Position numbers and translations under genes: made by a program. A stretch of 64,000 bases of DNA from Nostoc sp. XA010 (GTDB lineage Bacteria > Cyanobacteriota > Cyanobacteriia > Cyanobacteriales > Nostocaceae), in the NCBI RefSeq assembly GCF_020829625.1, contig NZ_JAIVFX010000013.1, positions 161,541 through 225,540 on the forward strand, given 5' to 3'. Position 1 is the first letter of the stretch. Each line of letters opens with the position of its first letter. The notes below the pieces were generated by a model. It worked only from the letters and a program-made list of their open reading frames with translations, was not told where the DNA came from and ran no database searches. Below are positions 54,393 to 63,995 of the stretch, one piece after another.

Positions 54393-57300
54393 GTGCAAAA
54401 TAACCAATGCCCATCTCTTCTGGGTATTGGGGATCAAGTGTTGCCAGGTAACATTTGTGAATACCCCAATCATCTGACCGCCGCCGAGTATCATGAGTTA
54501 GCGGTGGGCAGCGCCATTCATCGAAGCTTGATTGAGCGCAACTTTTTCCATGTAGAGGGAGAATCAGTTTATGATTTCCTGTTCATATCTGATAAGCTGC
54601 CACGCAAGAATGCGGGTCGGGTCACGGATGGATACATCAAAATGTATCAGCATCTATTACTGGGTGGGACGTGGATTCAGTCACTTGACCCGTTTAAAAA
54701 CTGGCAACCGATGGAATGGGGAAGGATCAAGCCCAACTTCCCGCGCATTGATTGGCAAAAAGGCAAGCCAGTTAAGTACGAGTCACCGCCCAAAACCCCC
54801 AACCGCGTTACCTACTTTGATGTCGCTAACCCCATCTGGGACAAAGTTGCAAAGCGTTATTTAATTAAGCGCTATCATTCACTTTTAGCATTGCGCTTGC
54901 TGGATCAACTCAATCCATTAATATTTTGGGAGTGGATAAAGCAGCATCCAGAGATTCCGATTATCTTATGCGAGGGTGAGAAGAAAGCCGCTTGCTTGCT
55001 CTCTTTGGGGTTTGTAGCGATCGCACTGCCGGGGATTTGGAACGGGCGCGTCGGCAAACAGGATTTTGATGAACGGTTGCATCCTGACTTAGTACCAATG
55101 GCTCAGGCGGGGCGCAAGTTCATAATTCTTTTTGACCACGAAACTTCTTCTAAAACCAGGTGGTCGGTGTTTCAAGCCACTGTTCGCACTGCAAAAGCAA
55201 TCTTAGCGGCTGGTTGTGAATGTGAAGTTGCGCTGTTACCAGGCCCAGAGAAAGGTGTTGATGATTTTGTTGTGGCGCGGGGCGAAGATGCTAACGCTCT
55301 ACTGACCGCAATCATCAATGATGCTAAATCACTTGCTGATTACAAGCGCTCGTATCGGGCTAAGAAATGGGGACTTAGCAAATACAAACCAGATGTCACT
55401 GTTAATGTCAAGTATCTCTCTGAGGCTTTGTGCATTCCTGAACTTGAAGAAAAATGCTTGAGAGTGCCTGAGCTTTATGAGCTTGAAAAGGAACAACTTT
55501 TCACGCCATCTATAAAAGGACATTGGAGAAAGAAGGAGTCTACCGATTCTGGCGGAGTTAATTCAGACAAATCGAAGAAATCCCCTACCTTCAATTTCCC
55601 AAAATCAGGACTGGTCGTACTCTGGAGCGACATGGGTACAGGGAAAACCGAGTTAATGCGCTGGTGGCGTGACCAAAATCCTGATGCGCGGTTCCTCAAC
55701 AATGGACATCGGGTTAACTTGCTGAAAAATCTTGCCGAACGCTTGCGGACGGCGATGTATTCCGACTTGGGTTACACAGGTTTAGCCCAGGCTCAAGCCC
55801 TTAGTATTACTATTGACAGCTTGCACAAACTCAATACTCAGTCTCTCACTTACGGCTGCATATTTATAGATGAAGCCTGCCAATACCTCACCCACTTACT
55901 GCACAGTAATACTTGCAAACAGCACCGTGCCGCCATTTTGGAGGTACTGGAATATATAGTATACAATGCGCCACTGGTCGTCATCGCTGATGCACACATG
56001 GATGATTTAACGGTAAACTTCTTTCTTGCAATGCGACCAAAAGGTGAAGTACCTTACATCATTAAAAACGAATGGCGAAACGGTTCACGCACAATTTATT
56101 GGTACGAGGGGGATAATTCTAGCGCCATAGTCGCCCAAATCTCGGCAGCGCTGATGCTTGGAGAAAAAGTTATGGTTGCCAGCGACAGTAAGCGTTTTAT
56201 CAAAAAACTCGACAAATCCTTTACAATCAACTACGAAGAATCTAACTCCGAAAAATCACATACACAAAAAAAATATCGTATCTGGTCGGTTCACTCTGAC
56301 AATTCTGGCAGTGATGAGAATGTCGCTTTCATCAAAGATATCACCAACGCCGTCAAAAACTTTGATGCCTTGTTCGCCTCTCCCAGTCTCGGTACTGGTG
56401 TCGATATTTCTGAGTATCATTTTGACTTAGTATTTGGTGTGTTTCACGGCGTTTCCCAAACTGCTACTGAATGCGCCCAACAGCTTTACCGTTATCGTCC
56501 AAAAGTCCCGTTTCATATTTGGGTGGCCCCGCGTCCTCCCTTTGGTTACAAGGATACCAATGCTACCAAGATTAAAGAGCGCTTACTCCAAACCAATGAA
56601 ATGACCGCTTTTCTGTTGCGAATTGACAGAGAAACGGGTAAGCGGGGAGCGGAGAAAGATTGGGCGCTTGAGGCTTACTGCCAAATTATGGCTAACCGCC
56701 ACTATTCTCTCAATAATCTGCGTGATGATTTGCGATCGCTGCTCACGGAAATGGGCAATACATTTATATATGTGGGAAGTGATTCAGATCCTCAGTCTCT
56801 CGAAAGTCTTAAAGCAGCAGCACAAGCTTTGGATAGTGCCCACAATTCGGCTGTTGCCAAGGCCAAGAATATTACTTTGAGCGAGTACCGTGCCCGTCAG
56901 AGCAAAGATTACCTTGACCCTAATGAAATTTTTGAATGCGAAAAATTCCGCATTTCTGATTCTTACGGCATCGAAGTAACCGAATCACTCGTAGAAATGG
57001 ATAAAGGTGGTCGATTAATTAGAGCGATCGCTGGACTTGAGGCAATTTTAGCCGCACCCGAAGAATCGTTTACTGACCCCAAAACTGGGCAAAGTTATCC
57101 TACCCCACCAACAATTGTCACCCAAAAAGACCGCACCGAGCGCGACAATCTCCCTTTGTGCATCGACTGGGGTAATTACTCCGCACGCTGGCTGGCTAGA
57201 TTTAACCTGGGGCTGCATCAAATTCTCACTTCTTTAATGAAGGGTGATGAAGTTACTGCCGACGATTCCACCTTACTCAAGATGACGGAGATCGCTATAC

Positions 57301-57890
57301 ATTGTGCTGCTCACGTCAAAGCAATTCTTGGGTTTACTATTCCACATGATTGTAAACCTATTTGGTTGCTGGCGACTTTACTAGAGCAGCTGGGGCTAAA
57401 GTTGACCTTCCGTAAGCAGGGCAAGCGCGGTCAACAGGTGAAACTTTTCTCTTTATCAAAGTTGGAATTGGAATTTGCTCTCCAAGTAATTGCTCATCGT
57501 GAAACGAAGCGTAATCAAAAAGAAAATCGAACCTATTACGCTCCCCAAACCTGTACTGTGTATAGTGTAAACCCGAATCAGCAGCCCGTATCCATCCCCC
57601 CCCTTGATGCTATAGGGAACTCCCATTGCCAGGGGGAAGATACTACCGAATTTGAGTCGCCTCCGACCGATCGCATTACCCTACTCCACTGCGTAGAAAT
57701 ACTTCGCTCTGGCATTTCTCGTGGAGTGGACGCAATTAAAAGCATTCTCAAGCGATGGCAGAGTGATTTGCGCTGGGAGACGGTACTGGAGTTGGAGACG
57801 ATCGCGGCAAATGAACTGCGTAAGCTTGAGTCGGCAGTACCAGAATTTTACGCCTTGCTCAATGAAGATGTGTTGCCTATCGAGGAGTAA
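54393..57890 (+). CDS. Plasmid replication protein, CyRepA1-like (DUF3854/TOPRIM-like plus helicase)
   Basis: 1165 aa from GTG 54393, preferred over TTG 54363 because GGAGG lies 8 nt before it. The N-terminal half holds a DUF3854 TOPRIM-like domain (about 140-320): IILCEGEKKA, KFIILFDHET, GVDDFVV. A P-loop helicase follows: WSDMGTGKTEL (near 415), FIDEACQYL Walker B (near 490), FASPSLGTGVDISEYHFDLVF, CAQQLYRYRP (arginine-finger region). The order primase-like then helicase fits the CyRepA1 family of cyanobacterial plasmid initiators. This gene is the main evidence that the DNA is, or was, a plasmid. It ends 18 nt before the convergent recombinase gene. Confidence 0.85.
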   Translation: MQNNQCPSLLGIGDQVLPGNICEYPNHLTAAEYHELAVGSAIHRSLIERNFFHVEGESVYDFLFISDKLPRKNAGRVTDGYIKMYQHLLLGGTWIQSLDPFKNWQPMEWGRIKPNFPRIDWQKGKPVKYESPPKTPNRVTYFDVANPIWDKVAKRYLIKRYHSLLALRLLDQLNPLIFWEWIKQHPEIPIILCEGEKKAACLLSLGFVAIALPGIWNGRVGKQDFDERLHPDLVPMAQAGRKFIILFDHETSSKTRWSVFQATVRTAKAILAAGCECEVALLPGPEKGVDDFVVARGEDANALLTAIINDAKSLADYKRSYRAKKWGLSKYKPDVTVNVKYLSEALCIPELEEKCLRVPELYELEKEQLFTPSIKGHWRKKESTDSGGVNSDKSKKSPTFNFPKSGLVVLWSDMGTGKTELMRWWRDQNPDARFLNNGHRVNLLKNLAERLRTAMYSDLGYTGLAQAQALSITIDSLHKLNTQSLTYGCIFIDEACQYLTHLLHSNTCKQHRAAILEVLEYIVYNAPLVVIADAHMDDLTVNFFLAMRPKGEVPYIIKNEWRNGSRTIYWYEGDNSSAIVAQISAALMLGEKVMVASDSKRFIKKLDKSFTINYEESNSEKSHTQKKYRIWSVHSDNSGSDENVAFIKDITNAVKNFDALFASPSLGTGVDISEYHFDLVFGVFHGVSQTATECAQQLYRYRPKVPFHIWVAPRPPFGYKDTNATKIKERLLQTNEMTAFLLRIDRETGKRGAEKDWALEAYCQIMANRHYSLNNLRDDLRSLLTEMGNTFIYVGSDSDPQSLESLKAAAQALDSAHNSAVAKAKNITLSEYRARQSKDYLDPNEIFECEKFRISDSYGIEVTESLVEMDKGGRLIRAIAGLEAILAAPEESFTDPKTGQSYPTPPTIVTQKDRTERDNLPLCIDWGNYSARWLARFNLGLHQILTSLMKGDEVTADDSTLLKMTEIAIHCAAHVKAILGFTIPHDCKPIWLLATLLEQLGLKLTFRKQGKRGQQVKLFSLSKLELEFALQVIAHRETKRNQKENRTYYAPQTCTVYSVNPNQQPVSIPPLDAIGNSHCQGEDTTEFESPPTDRITLLHCVEILRSGISRGVDAIKSILKRWQSDLRWETVLELETIAANELRKLESAVPEFYALLNEDVLPIEE

Positions 57891-57908
57891 TTTCCAATAT
57901 GGTCTGTT

Positions 57909-58838
57909 TCAAAGATCCATCAAGTTAAAAGCGCTACTGTCATTAGGTCTAGCCTTGAGATAGCGATCAGTGATGGCTAAATTGGCATGACCCAAAGTTT
58001 CTTTCACTAGTACCGGATTAGTCCCGCGCTCAATAGCGTGAGAACCGTGGGCATGACGTAACCAGTGAGCCGAAACCAGTTCGCTTAATCCGGCTTCGAG
58101 TGCGATTGCTTTGACAATCGGGTGCAAGTTTTGACGGTCTAAATGTCCCCCCTTTTGACTTGGAAACACTGCTTGATTGGCGTGAGCCGAAGCTTTGAAC
58201 TCCATTAATTCCGCCCAGAGTTTCGGCTTGATCAGAATTGTCCGATTTTTGCTGCCCTTGGCTTTACGAACATACACCTGACCACTGTCGCCACGGGGTG
58301 TCAAATCTCCCCAAGTCAGATCACAGATTTCACTTGCCCGTAACCCTGCCTGATACAGGAGTTTGATAATTAACAAATTACGTAGGGCTGTGTACTGCCG
58401 TTTGGGAGTTTTCGCATCAGCTAAATGCTTATTGGCTGCCCGTACTAACAATTTAATATCAGCTTCATCAAGATAGCGTTCGTTGATTACATCTGGCAAT
58501 TCACCCAGTTTTAGTGCCATACCCACATTAAAAGGGAGATATCCAATTTTATGAGCGAAACTAATCAAGCTCTTAGCCGCAGCAATGTATATCCGCTTTG
58601 TGCTTTCGGCATTGCCCCCAAAAGAACTAGCGTATTCTACCAAGTCTTCATAAGTCACTTTTTTGAGCGGCTTGTCCAGAAAATCCAGAAATCGCCTAGT
58701 GTATCGCTGGTAAGCCCGAATAGAAGACGACGCTTTTCCCTCCAACCACAGCGCAATCAACTTCGCCTCCGCCTGCGCTACTGGCAAGGAAGCGATCGCC
58801 TTTCTATGTGCTGTTAGGTGGACTAGAGAGAGCGTCAT
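57909..58838 (-). CDS. Tyrosine recombinase/integrase
   Basis: 309 aa from ATG 58838, favoured by GGGAG 8 nt upstream; an in-frame upstream ATG (58868) lies inside an inverted repeat. SAM-like N-terminal domain (about 20-110; SSIRAYQRYTRRFLDFL). Catalytic residues: Arg in GLRASEICDLTWGDL, HWLRHAHGSH (H-x-x-R), LGHANLAITDRYL (His and nucleophile Tyr near 295). All five key residues are present, so it should be active. The close convergent neighbour is the plasmid Rep. It may resolve plasmid dimers or drive integration; no att site can be named. Confidence 0.93.
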   Translation of the reverse strand: MTLSLVHLTAHRKAIASLPVAQAEAKLIALWLEGKASSSIRAYQRYTRRFLDFLDKPLKKVTYEDLVEYASSFGGNAESTKRIYIAAAKSLISFAHKIGYLPFNVGMALKLGELPDVINERYLDEADIKLLVRAANKHLADAKTPKRQYTALRNLLIIKLLYQAGLRASEICDLTWGDLTPRGDSGQVYVRKAKGSKNRTILIKPKLWAELMEFKASAHANQAVFPSQKGGHLDRQNLHPIVKAIALEAGLSELVSAHWLRHAHGSHAIERGTNPVLVKETLGHANLAITDRYLKARPNDSSAFNLMDL

Positions 58839-58852
58839 TTTTATTACTCCCT

Positions 58853-58905
58853 TAAAAATCAGACACAATTGTAGTTTCGTCTGGTTTTATAGTGTCTGAT
58901 TTTTA
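58853..58905. promoter_or_regulatory. 14-bp inverted repeat over the recombinase promoter
   Basis: TAAAAATCAGACAC (58853-58866) and its exact complement GTGTCTGATTTTTA (58892-58905), separated by 25 bp. A third, degraded CGTCTGGTTTTATA copy lies between them. It begins 15 bp upstream of the recombinase ATG. Candidate operator, or the recombinase's own binding/crossover site. Confidence 0.6.
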
Positions 58906-59714
58906 TTGTCCTTTAAAATGGGCGTTTCAACTCACCCTCAAGCGACTGAAAATTTCTCGATTTTTGCGTATAGTACACCTCTAATACTGAGGAGCGTGAC
59001 AAACACAATACTGTTATGCAATTGTTCAGCAGGGTATTTATTTTGAAAAACCTAAAAATAGGTGAAAAAAATAAACTAAAAATGACTTTATAGTTAATAA
59101 CTGATATAAGAGGTCAAAGAGCGTCCTCCAAATGCGATATACAAATACTGCAAATGTAGTTTTTGGTAAAAAAAACGGACAAAGGTGCTTATTTTAAAGA
59201 ACTTGTACAAAATTCTCCCCTACTTATGTTGCTTCGGTACCAATCGGAATAGGGGGTTTATTTACGCCGCAGTGTACTGCTTTTTCAGCGCTATCACGCC
59301 ATAAAACTATAGAGTTATTTTTAGTTTATTTTTTGAGAGTGGTTTGATTGCTTTGTGTTTAAGACACTTTTTTTCTAGAACCGCAAACGGGAGCTAGAGA
59401 AGTAGTTTCTCAAGAATTGCCAAGGCACTTACCAGTAATGAAATGCCCCGCCGTCGCTTACGAGACACGGGGCGAAAGCGTTAAAGATGAATGGCACTAA
59501 GTTAAGCTGAAAAGTATGCAGCGTAAGGATTGCAGAGGAGCAGGGGAGCAGAGGAGAGATTTATACAAGTTCTTTCCCCCCTGCCCCTCCGCACCTCTGC
59601 CCAAGAGCTTGCCACCACGCAAAATTCCCTTGGCAGACTACTAGCTACCAGATTTCTCACTCTTGATTGAGAGCAACAACCGCAAGCCGGGTGAAATTGT
59701 TAAGTTGAACATTT
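58906..59714. other. Intergenic region with repeats only
   Basis: 809 nt between the recombinase and the RecD-like gene. It contains a GCCCCG...CGGGGC hairpin (59445-59473) and purine/CCCCTGCC low-complexity stretches (59535-59600) like those elsewhere in the window. No open frame shows a domain. Confidence 0.5.
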
Positions 59715-61841
59715 CTAAATTGCAATCGTCGGGTGCAAAAAAGCGCTTTCCAACCGATGCTGTAATCGTGTATATCGCGGTTGGTCGTCACTAGAACGCA
59801 AAGCCTTGGATATCGCTTTCTTGGAACCAACGACAATCGCTAACTGCTTGGCACAAGTTAATGCTGTGTACAACTGTTTACGAGACAACATCATATAAGG
59901 CTGCGTATAAATTGGCAGAATTACTACCGGATATTCTGAACCCTGGTTTTGATGAATGGTGAGGCTCCAGGCGAGGGCAATTTGATTTAAGTCTGCTCTG
60001 GTTCTAACGACAGTATGCTTACCATACTGTACAGTAACTTCCATCTCTTCAAGATCAATGGCCTTGATAATTCCGAAGTCGCCATTAAAAATTTCGTGAT
60101 TATGATCATTAGTCAGTTGAATGATCCGATCGCCTTCTCGTAATAAATTCCCGCCCCTGGTAATCTCTACTTTGTCGGGACTGGGCGGATTAATCAACTG
60201 CTGCAATACGGTATTGAGGTTACGAGTCCCAAGTAAACCGCGCGACATGGGGCAAAGCACTTGCACATCAGTAGCTCGATTGTAACCCAGGCGGGGAATC
60301 AAGTCTGTAATGATTTCGGATATTGCTTTAACACCATGTTTGGGGTGATGACCGCCGCCGTGCCACAGACACTCAGACACGGGATTATCGGAAATCGGTT
60401 CAATCGTGGGAAACTGGCTTCGGTTAATTTGGTGAGCAGCAGTGATAATTGCGCTCTGTTGGGCTTGCCTAAATACTTTGGTCAACCGCACCACCGGAAC
60501 GTGACCAGAATTAATCAAGTCAGCAAGGATTTGACCGGGACCGACAGAGGGTAACTGGTCAATGTCACCCACTAGCAGTAGTTGGGAACCGTATTGTATC
60601 GCCTTTACCAAAGAAGATGCCAGAAACAAATCAAGCATACTAGCTTCTAGCGCGACAATTGCGGTATGGGGTAAAGGGTTTTGATTATCGCGTAAGAAGC
60701 CCATTGTCTTTGGGTCAAATTCCAACAAGCAGTGTAGCGTCTTGGCTTCGAGTTGTGTGATTTCACTCAGGCGTTGAGCAGCGCGTCCAGTTGGCGCAGC
60801 TAAGGCGATAGATTTGCCCATTGCTTTCCACAGAGAGACTATGGTCTGGGTGGTGAAAGTTTTACCGCAACCGGGGCCACCAGTAAGAATCATTACCCTT
60901 GAATATGCAGCCATTTCTACCGCTAGCTGTTGCTGTGGTGAAAGTTTGATTTTATGACTCTTGGTGAAGCGCTCAATCCAGGCGCGAACACAAGGCATAT
61001 CTTGTGCAACTGGTTGGCAAAATCTAGATTGTATTAATTGAGCAAGGTTCTGTTCTGTGTGAAAGTACGTTGGTAGATAACATAGCAGCGTTTGGTCTTC
61101 GATTTTCTCGCGGATTAAGTCATCCTTGAGTGCCATGTCTTTGATAATATCAGCGAGGGCATCTTCTTCGGGTGTGTGATCTGTTGTAGTCAGCAGTTTG
61201 ATCACATTCTCAATGAGTAAAGTCTGGGGTAAATAGCAATGCCCATCGGCAGCAGCTTCGTTCAAAACATGAATTAAACCAGCACGGTAACGGAACTGAC
61301 TATCAGGCGCAACTCCTAAATTAAAGGCAATTTTATCAGTTCTCAGAAAACCAATACCGTAGATGTCAGCAGCTAACTGGTAGGGATTGCTGGTGAGAGT
61401 AGCGAGTGCTTCATCCAAGTAATGCCTGTAAATTTTGACTGTATAAGTAGTAGAAACGCCATGACTGTGGAGAAATAGCATTAAATAAATGTAAGAGATG
61501 TAAGAAAATAAAATAAAAATAAGTTGATAGCTAAATAAAGATATTTTGAATTGAAGCAGAGACTTGATATTTGGGTTATGCCATCGGCGACGGCGACCCG
61601 GACGCGAACAATCCCACAAACTATCGAGTTTGCCCCAGTACCAGCGATGAATTGTGTCGCGTACAGTCTGTGGATGCCATTTTAAGTATTGTGCGATCTT
61701 TAGCACTGTCCATCCAGCGGCTGATAAGCGTAGTACAGTGGCACGACTTTGAGTTCTTGGTGGTATACCTTTTGCTTGAGTGAGTGCTAGTAGGGCTTGA
61801 TCTTCTATTGGTGACAGGTCAACTTTTAAAGGCGCTGGCAT
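59715..61841 (-). CDS. RecD2-like helicase fused to an IS630-type transposase helix-turn-helix
   Basis: 708 aa. Residues 1-92 (LSPIEDQALLALTQAKG, RATVLRLSAAGWTVLKIAQYLKWHPQTVRDTIHRW) match the N-terminal HTH of IS630-type transposases. Residues 93-125 are an AT-rich, hydrophobic junction without homology. From 126 (FLHSHGVSTTYTVKIYRHY, NPYQLAADIYGIGF) the RecD2 helix-hairpin-helix and SF1 helicase follow: Walker A GGPGCGKTFTT, GDIDQLPSVGPGQIL, FRQAQQSAII, TIHQNQGSEYPVVI. The Lys usual before QGSE is Gln or Asn here. The normal RecD2 N-terminal domain is missing, so this looks like a gene broken and re-headed by transposon sequence while staying open. Activity is uncertain. Confidence 0.85.
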   Translation of the reverse strand: MPAPLKVDLSPIEDQALLALTQAKGIPPRTQSRATVLRLSAAGWTVLKIAQYLKWHPQTVRDTIHRWYWGKLDSLWDCSRPGRRRRWHNPNIKSLLQFKISLFSYQLIFILFSYISYIYLMLFLHSHGVSTTYTVKIYRHYLDEALATLTSNPYQLAADIYGIGFLRTDKIAFNLGVAPDSQFRYRAGLIHVLNEAAADGHCYLPQTLLIENVIKLLTTTDHTPEEDALADIIKDMALKDDLIREKIEDQTLLCYLPTYFHTEQNLAQLIQSRFCQPVAQDMPCVRAWIERFTKSHKIKLSPQQQLAVEMAAYSRVMILTGGPGCGKTFTTQTIVSLWKAMGKSIALAAPTGRAAQRLSEITQLEAKTLHCLLEFDPKTMGFLRDNQNPLPHTAIVALEASMLDLFLASSLVKAIQYGSQLLLVGDIDQLPSVGPGQILADLINSGHVPVVRLTKVFRQAQQSAIITAAHQINRSQFPTIEPISDNPVSECLWHGGGHHPKHGVKAISEIITDLIPRLGYNRATDVQVLCPMSRGLLGTRNLNTVLQQLINPPSPDKVEITRGGNLLREGDRIIQLTNDHNHEIFNGDFGIIKAIDLEEMEVTVQYGKHTVVRTRADLNQIALAWSLTIHQNQGSEYPVVILPIYTQPYMMLSRKQLYTALTCAKQLAIVVGSKKAISKALRSSDDQPRYTRLQHRLESAFLHPTIAI

Positions 61842-62387
61842 CTTGGTCAGGGGTAAAAATATTTACGACTAAAAGAGATTATCCCAATTTGATGTGCCAT
61901 TTACCATTTCCCTGTTTTGGGAATACTGAATTGATATTGCTGTTTGCGCTCTGGCTTGCGTACTTTTTTTTTCTAGTAGTTTGGTAGCGACTTTGAGTTT
62001 TTTGATGTGCCTGTGTACTAGAAAAGCTAGGCGTAGAAGAAACGATATTAAAAATAGCCAAAAAAGTAGAATTATAATTTCCATTGCCCGTGGATTGTAG
62101 ATGCTTAATTCCACCATGCAGTAAATTTATTATCTAAAGCATCAGAAATATCCTTGCTAGAAATAGGAATACTCGGATGGTGGGCACTAGAGAACACCAG
62201 TAAGTATACGCCTGAAACAACAATTAAGAATTCAATGGGCAGCTTAATAAGAATATATTTTTATCAGCAATGTGAAAAGTATTGTAATTTCCTGCACCAG
62301 TATTTTAGTAGGAGGCTATCTCAATTCTCGTATTGATGAATAAGTCGGTTGATAGATGATTCCATGTGAAATTGTACGGGATTTAAT
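61842..62387. other. Intergenic region without recognisable gene
   Basis: 546 nt, AT-rich. It holds overlapping open frames of 60-82 codons with no domain, ribosome site or coding look. It includes the promoter side of the IS630-RecD gene. Confidence 0.45.
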
Positions 62388-63434
62388 TTACTTGTTGAGC
62401 AACTCTAAGTCCCAGGTATAAAAACCAATCTGCTCAGGAACCCTAGTGAATCGCCCTATGCGATGACCCCGTGATAACTCATTCAATACCTTGTTTTTCA
62501 CTTCTCTAATCTCAGTCGCAGTGAGTTCGCCATAGATTCCGTTGGTAATTTCTGAAACCCCGAAAACTTTACCCGAATTATTTTCTAGAAAAGTTGTTAG
62601 TGCATCAATTAAAAACTGACCCTGAAATTCTTCGAGCATTGGTATGTCTTTGGGCTGGGGTGGCAAAACTTGTTTCTTATTTTTGCCTTTGACTCTGGTG
62701 GACGAATTTTTCGTCTCTGGTTTGGGTAACAAAGTTAAAGAGAGAGTATAACATCCGGGTTCTCCTGGGACACTGAACCATTTGTTAGTTTCCAAGCCAT
62801 GAGTGAGGGATGATTGAACTCTGCCTTTGATGACCTTGAAGGCATCTGGCTCTAACTCCCCATAGAGCATTTTGACAATAAAATCGATGTGAACAATTGT
62901 GCCAATGTGTTCTGCCAAAACCTGTTCAATAGCTTCCGGGCGAGACAGGGATTGGAAAATAGGCAGCATGGCCGTCTCGGTTCCATAGAGCGCTTGCTGT
63001 TGAGTTGATGTTTCTATCGGTGGCTCTAGGAGTACTGGAGTATCTGTAGCTGCATCAGATTCTTCACCTGACCAAGCTTGTATAAGTGTGAATATGTTTT
63101 GTTGAGTGGAGTCAAGCAATTGTGTTGCGACTGTTAATGTATCCTGTGAATCGTCTAGCTCAAGATGGGTAATAGGTTCAACATCGTCATTAACAGATTC
63201 CTCACTTAAGAATAAGAAGAAGTTTTTTCCTTTTTCAGAGGTGAATTCTTCATTAGCCACCTCCTCAGTCAAAGACCAGTTAGATAATAGAGCTTCTACA
63301 TGAGTGAGATTTGCTTTGGCTAGGGTATATAATTTTTCGTAATCTTCTACAAGAGGTGCGTAGTAATCCCGCAATGCTAATAATGACTCGATTGCTTTTT
63401 GGGGAGGCTCTAAAGGAAAGGGGCTATTCATCAA
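62388..63434 (-). CDS. Hypothetical protein with two winged-helix-like repeats
   Basis: 348 aa. Two related segments, about 165-235 (AIEQVLAEHIGTIVHIDFIVKMLYGEL, VKGRVQSSL-like, NKWFSVPGEPGCYTL) and 270-345 (FLIDALTTFLENNSGKVFGVSEITNGIYGEL, VKNKVLNELSRGHRIGRFTRVP, GFYTWDL), share the helix-helix-helix-wing pattern of small DNA-binding HTH modules ending in a G.YT strand. A basic linker (KGKNKKQ) separates them. The N-terminus is acidic and helical. It probably binds DNA or protein in plasmid maintenance; no family name is certain. Confidence 0.75.
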   Translation of the reverse strand: MMNSPFPLEPPQKAIESLLALRDYYAPLVEDYEKLYTLAKANLTHVEALLSNWSLTEEVANEEFTSEKGKNFFLFLSEESVNDDVEPITHLELDDSQDTLTVATQLLDSTQQNIFTLIQAWSGEESDAATDTPVLLEPPIETSTQQQALYGTETAMLPIFQSLSRPEAIEQVLAEHIGTIVHIDFIVKMLYGELEPDAFKVIKGRVQSSLTHGLETNKWFSVPGEPGCYTLSLTLLPKPETKNSSTRVKGKNKKQVLPPQPKDIPMLEEFQGQFLIDALTTFLENNSGKVFGVSEITNGIYGELTATEIREVKNKVLNELSRGHRIGRFTRVPEQIGFYTWDLELLNK

Positions 63435-63689
63435 GTTTAGAGTTAAATATACCTTGCGACACTCATATAGTTATGAAACGACATCGAGTGAATTGGAAAA
63501 GAATTGACAGTTTCACATCTATTGTAAAGTATTTGAGCAAGTTAAAGCTCCGCTCTGCTTTCCATGTTGTCAAAGTGATTCATACTACAAGAGGATCGCG
63601 CTACCCAAAAAGCAATCGAGTGCATTCCCCCTTGGTGTTATGGGAGGAACTGCACTCGTCGAATTTTACTTATTTAAGCAGTTGTGAAT

Positions 63690-63995
63690 TTATAAGTTTT
63701 TCCATTTTTCAAGGGTGAGACAAGGTTGTAAAGCAGTAGTAGGTATAAATCCACTGGAAGAAACACCGAAATTGTTTAAAGAAGCAATTTCGTTTTTGGC
63801 ATTATCAATGGCTACTTGTATAGCTTTGGTTTTATCTTCAGGGGAAAGTTTATCAATTTTAGCGCTGTCAGGTTTTGGAAGGGCAGAACCTTGTCTGAGT
63901 GAAAATTCGTTTATTTTGTAAAACTGATCTCCTCCTTGGGGTTTACCCAATAAGAGACAACCTTTAGATTTAACAAACAAACCAACATTTTGCAT
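63690..63995 (-). CDS. Hypothetical protein at the window edge
   Basis: 101 aa from the ATG at 63995; the frame has no stop in the last 5 bases, so the gene may begin beyond the window. LFVKSKGCLLLGKPQGGDQFYKINEF is followed by a helical part (LSPEDKTKAIQVAIDNAKNEIASL) and FIPTTALQPCLTLEKWKN. No known domain. The 255-nt gap before it (63435-63689) shows nothing else. Confidence 0.45.
   Translation of the reverse strand: MQNVGLFVKSKGCLLLGKPQGGDQFYKINEFSLRQGSALPKPDSAKIDKLSPEDKTKAIQVAIDNAKNEIASLNNFGVSSSGFIPTTALQPCLTLEKWKNL

Noticed and set aside
61571..61783. 70-codon plus-strand ORF
   Set aside because: Antisense to the IS630-type HTH segment.
63311..63718. 135-codon plus-strand ORF near the right edge
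   Set aside because: Half of it is antisense to the winged-helix protein; the rest has no ribosome site or domain.
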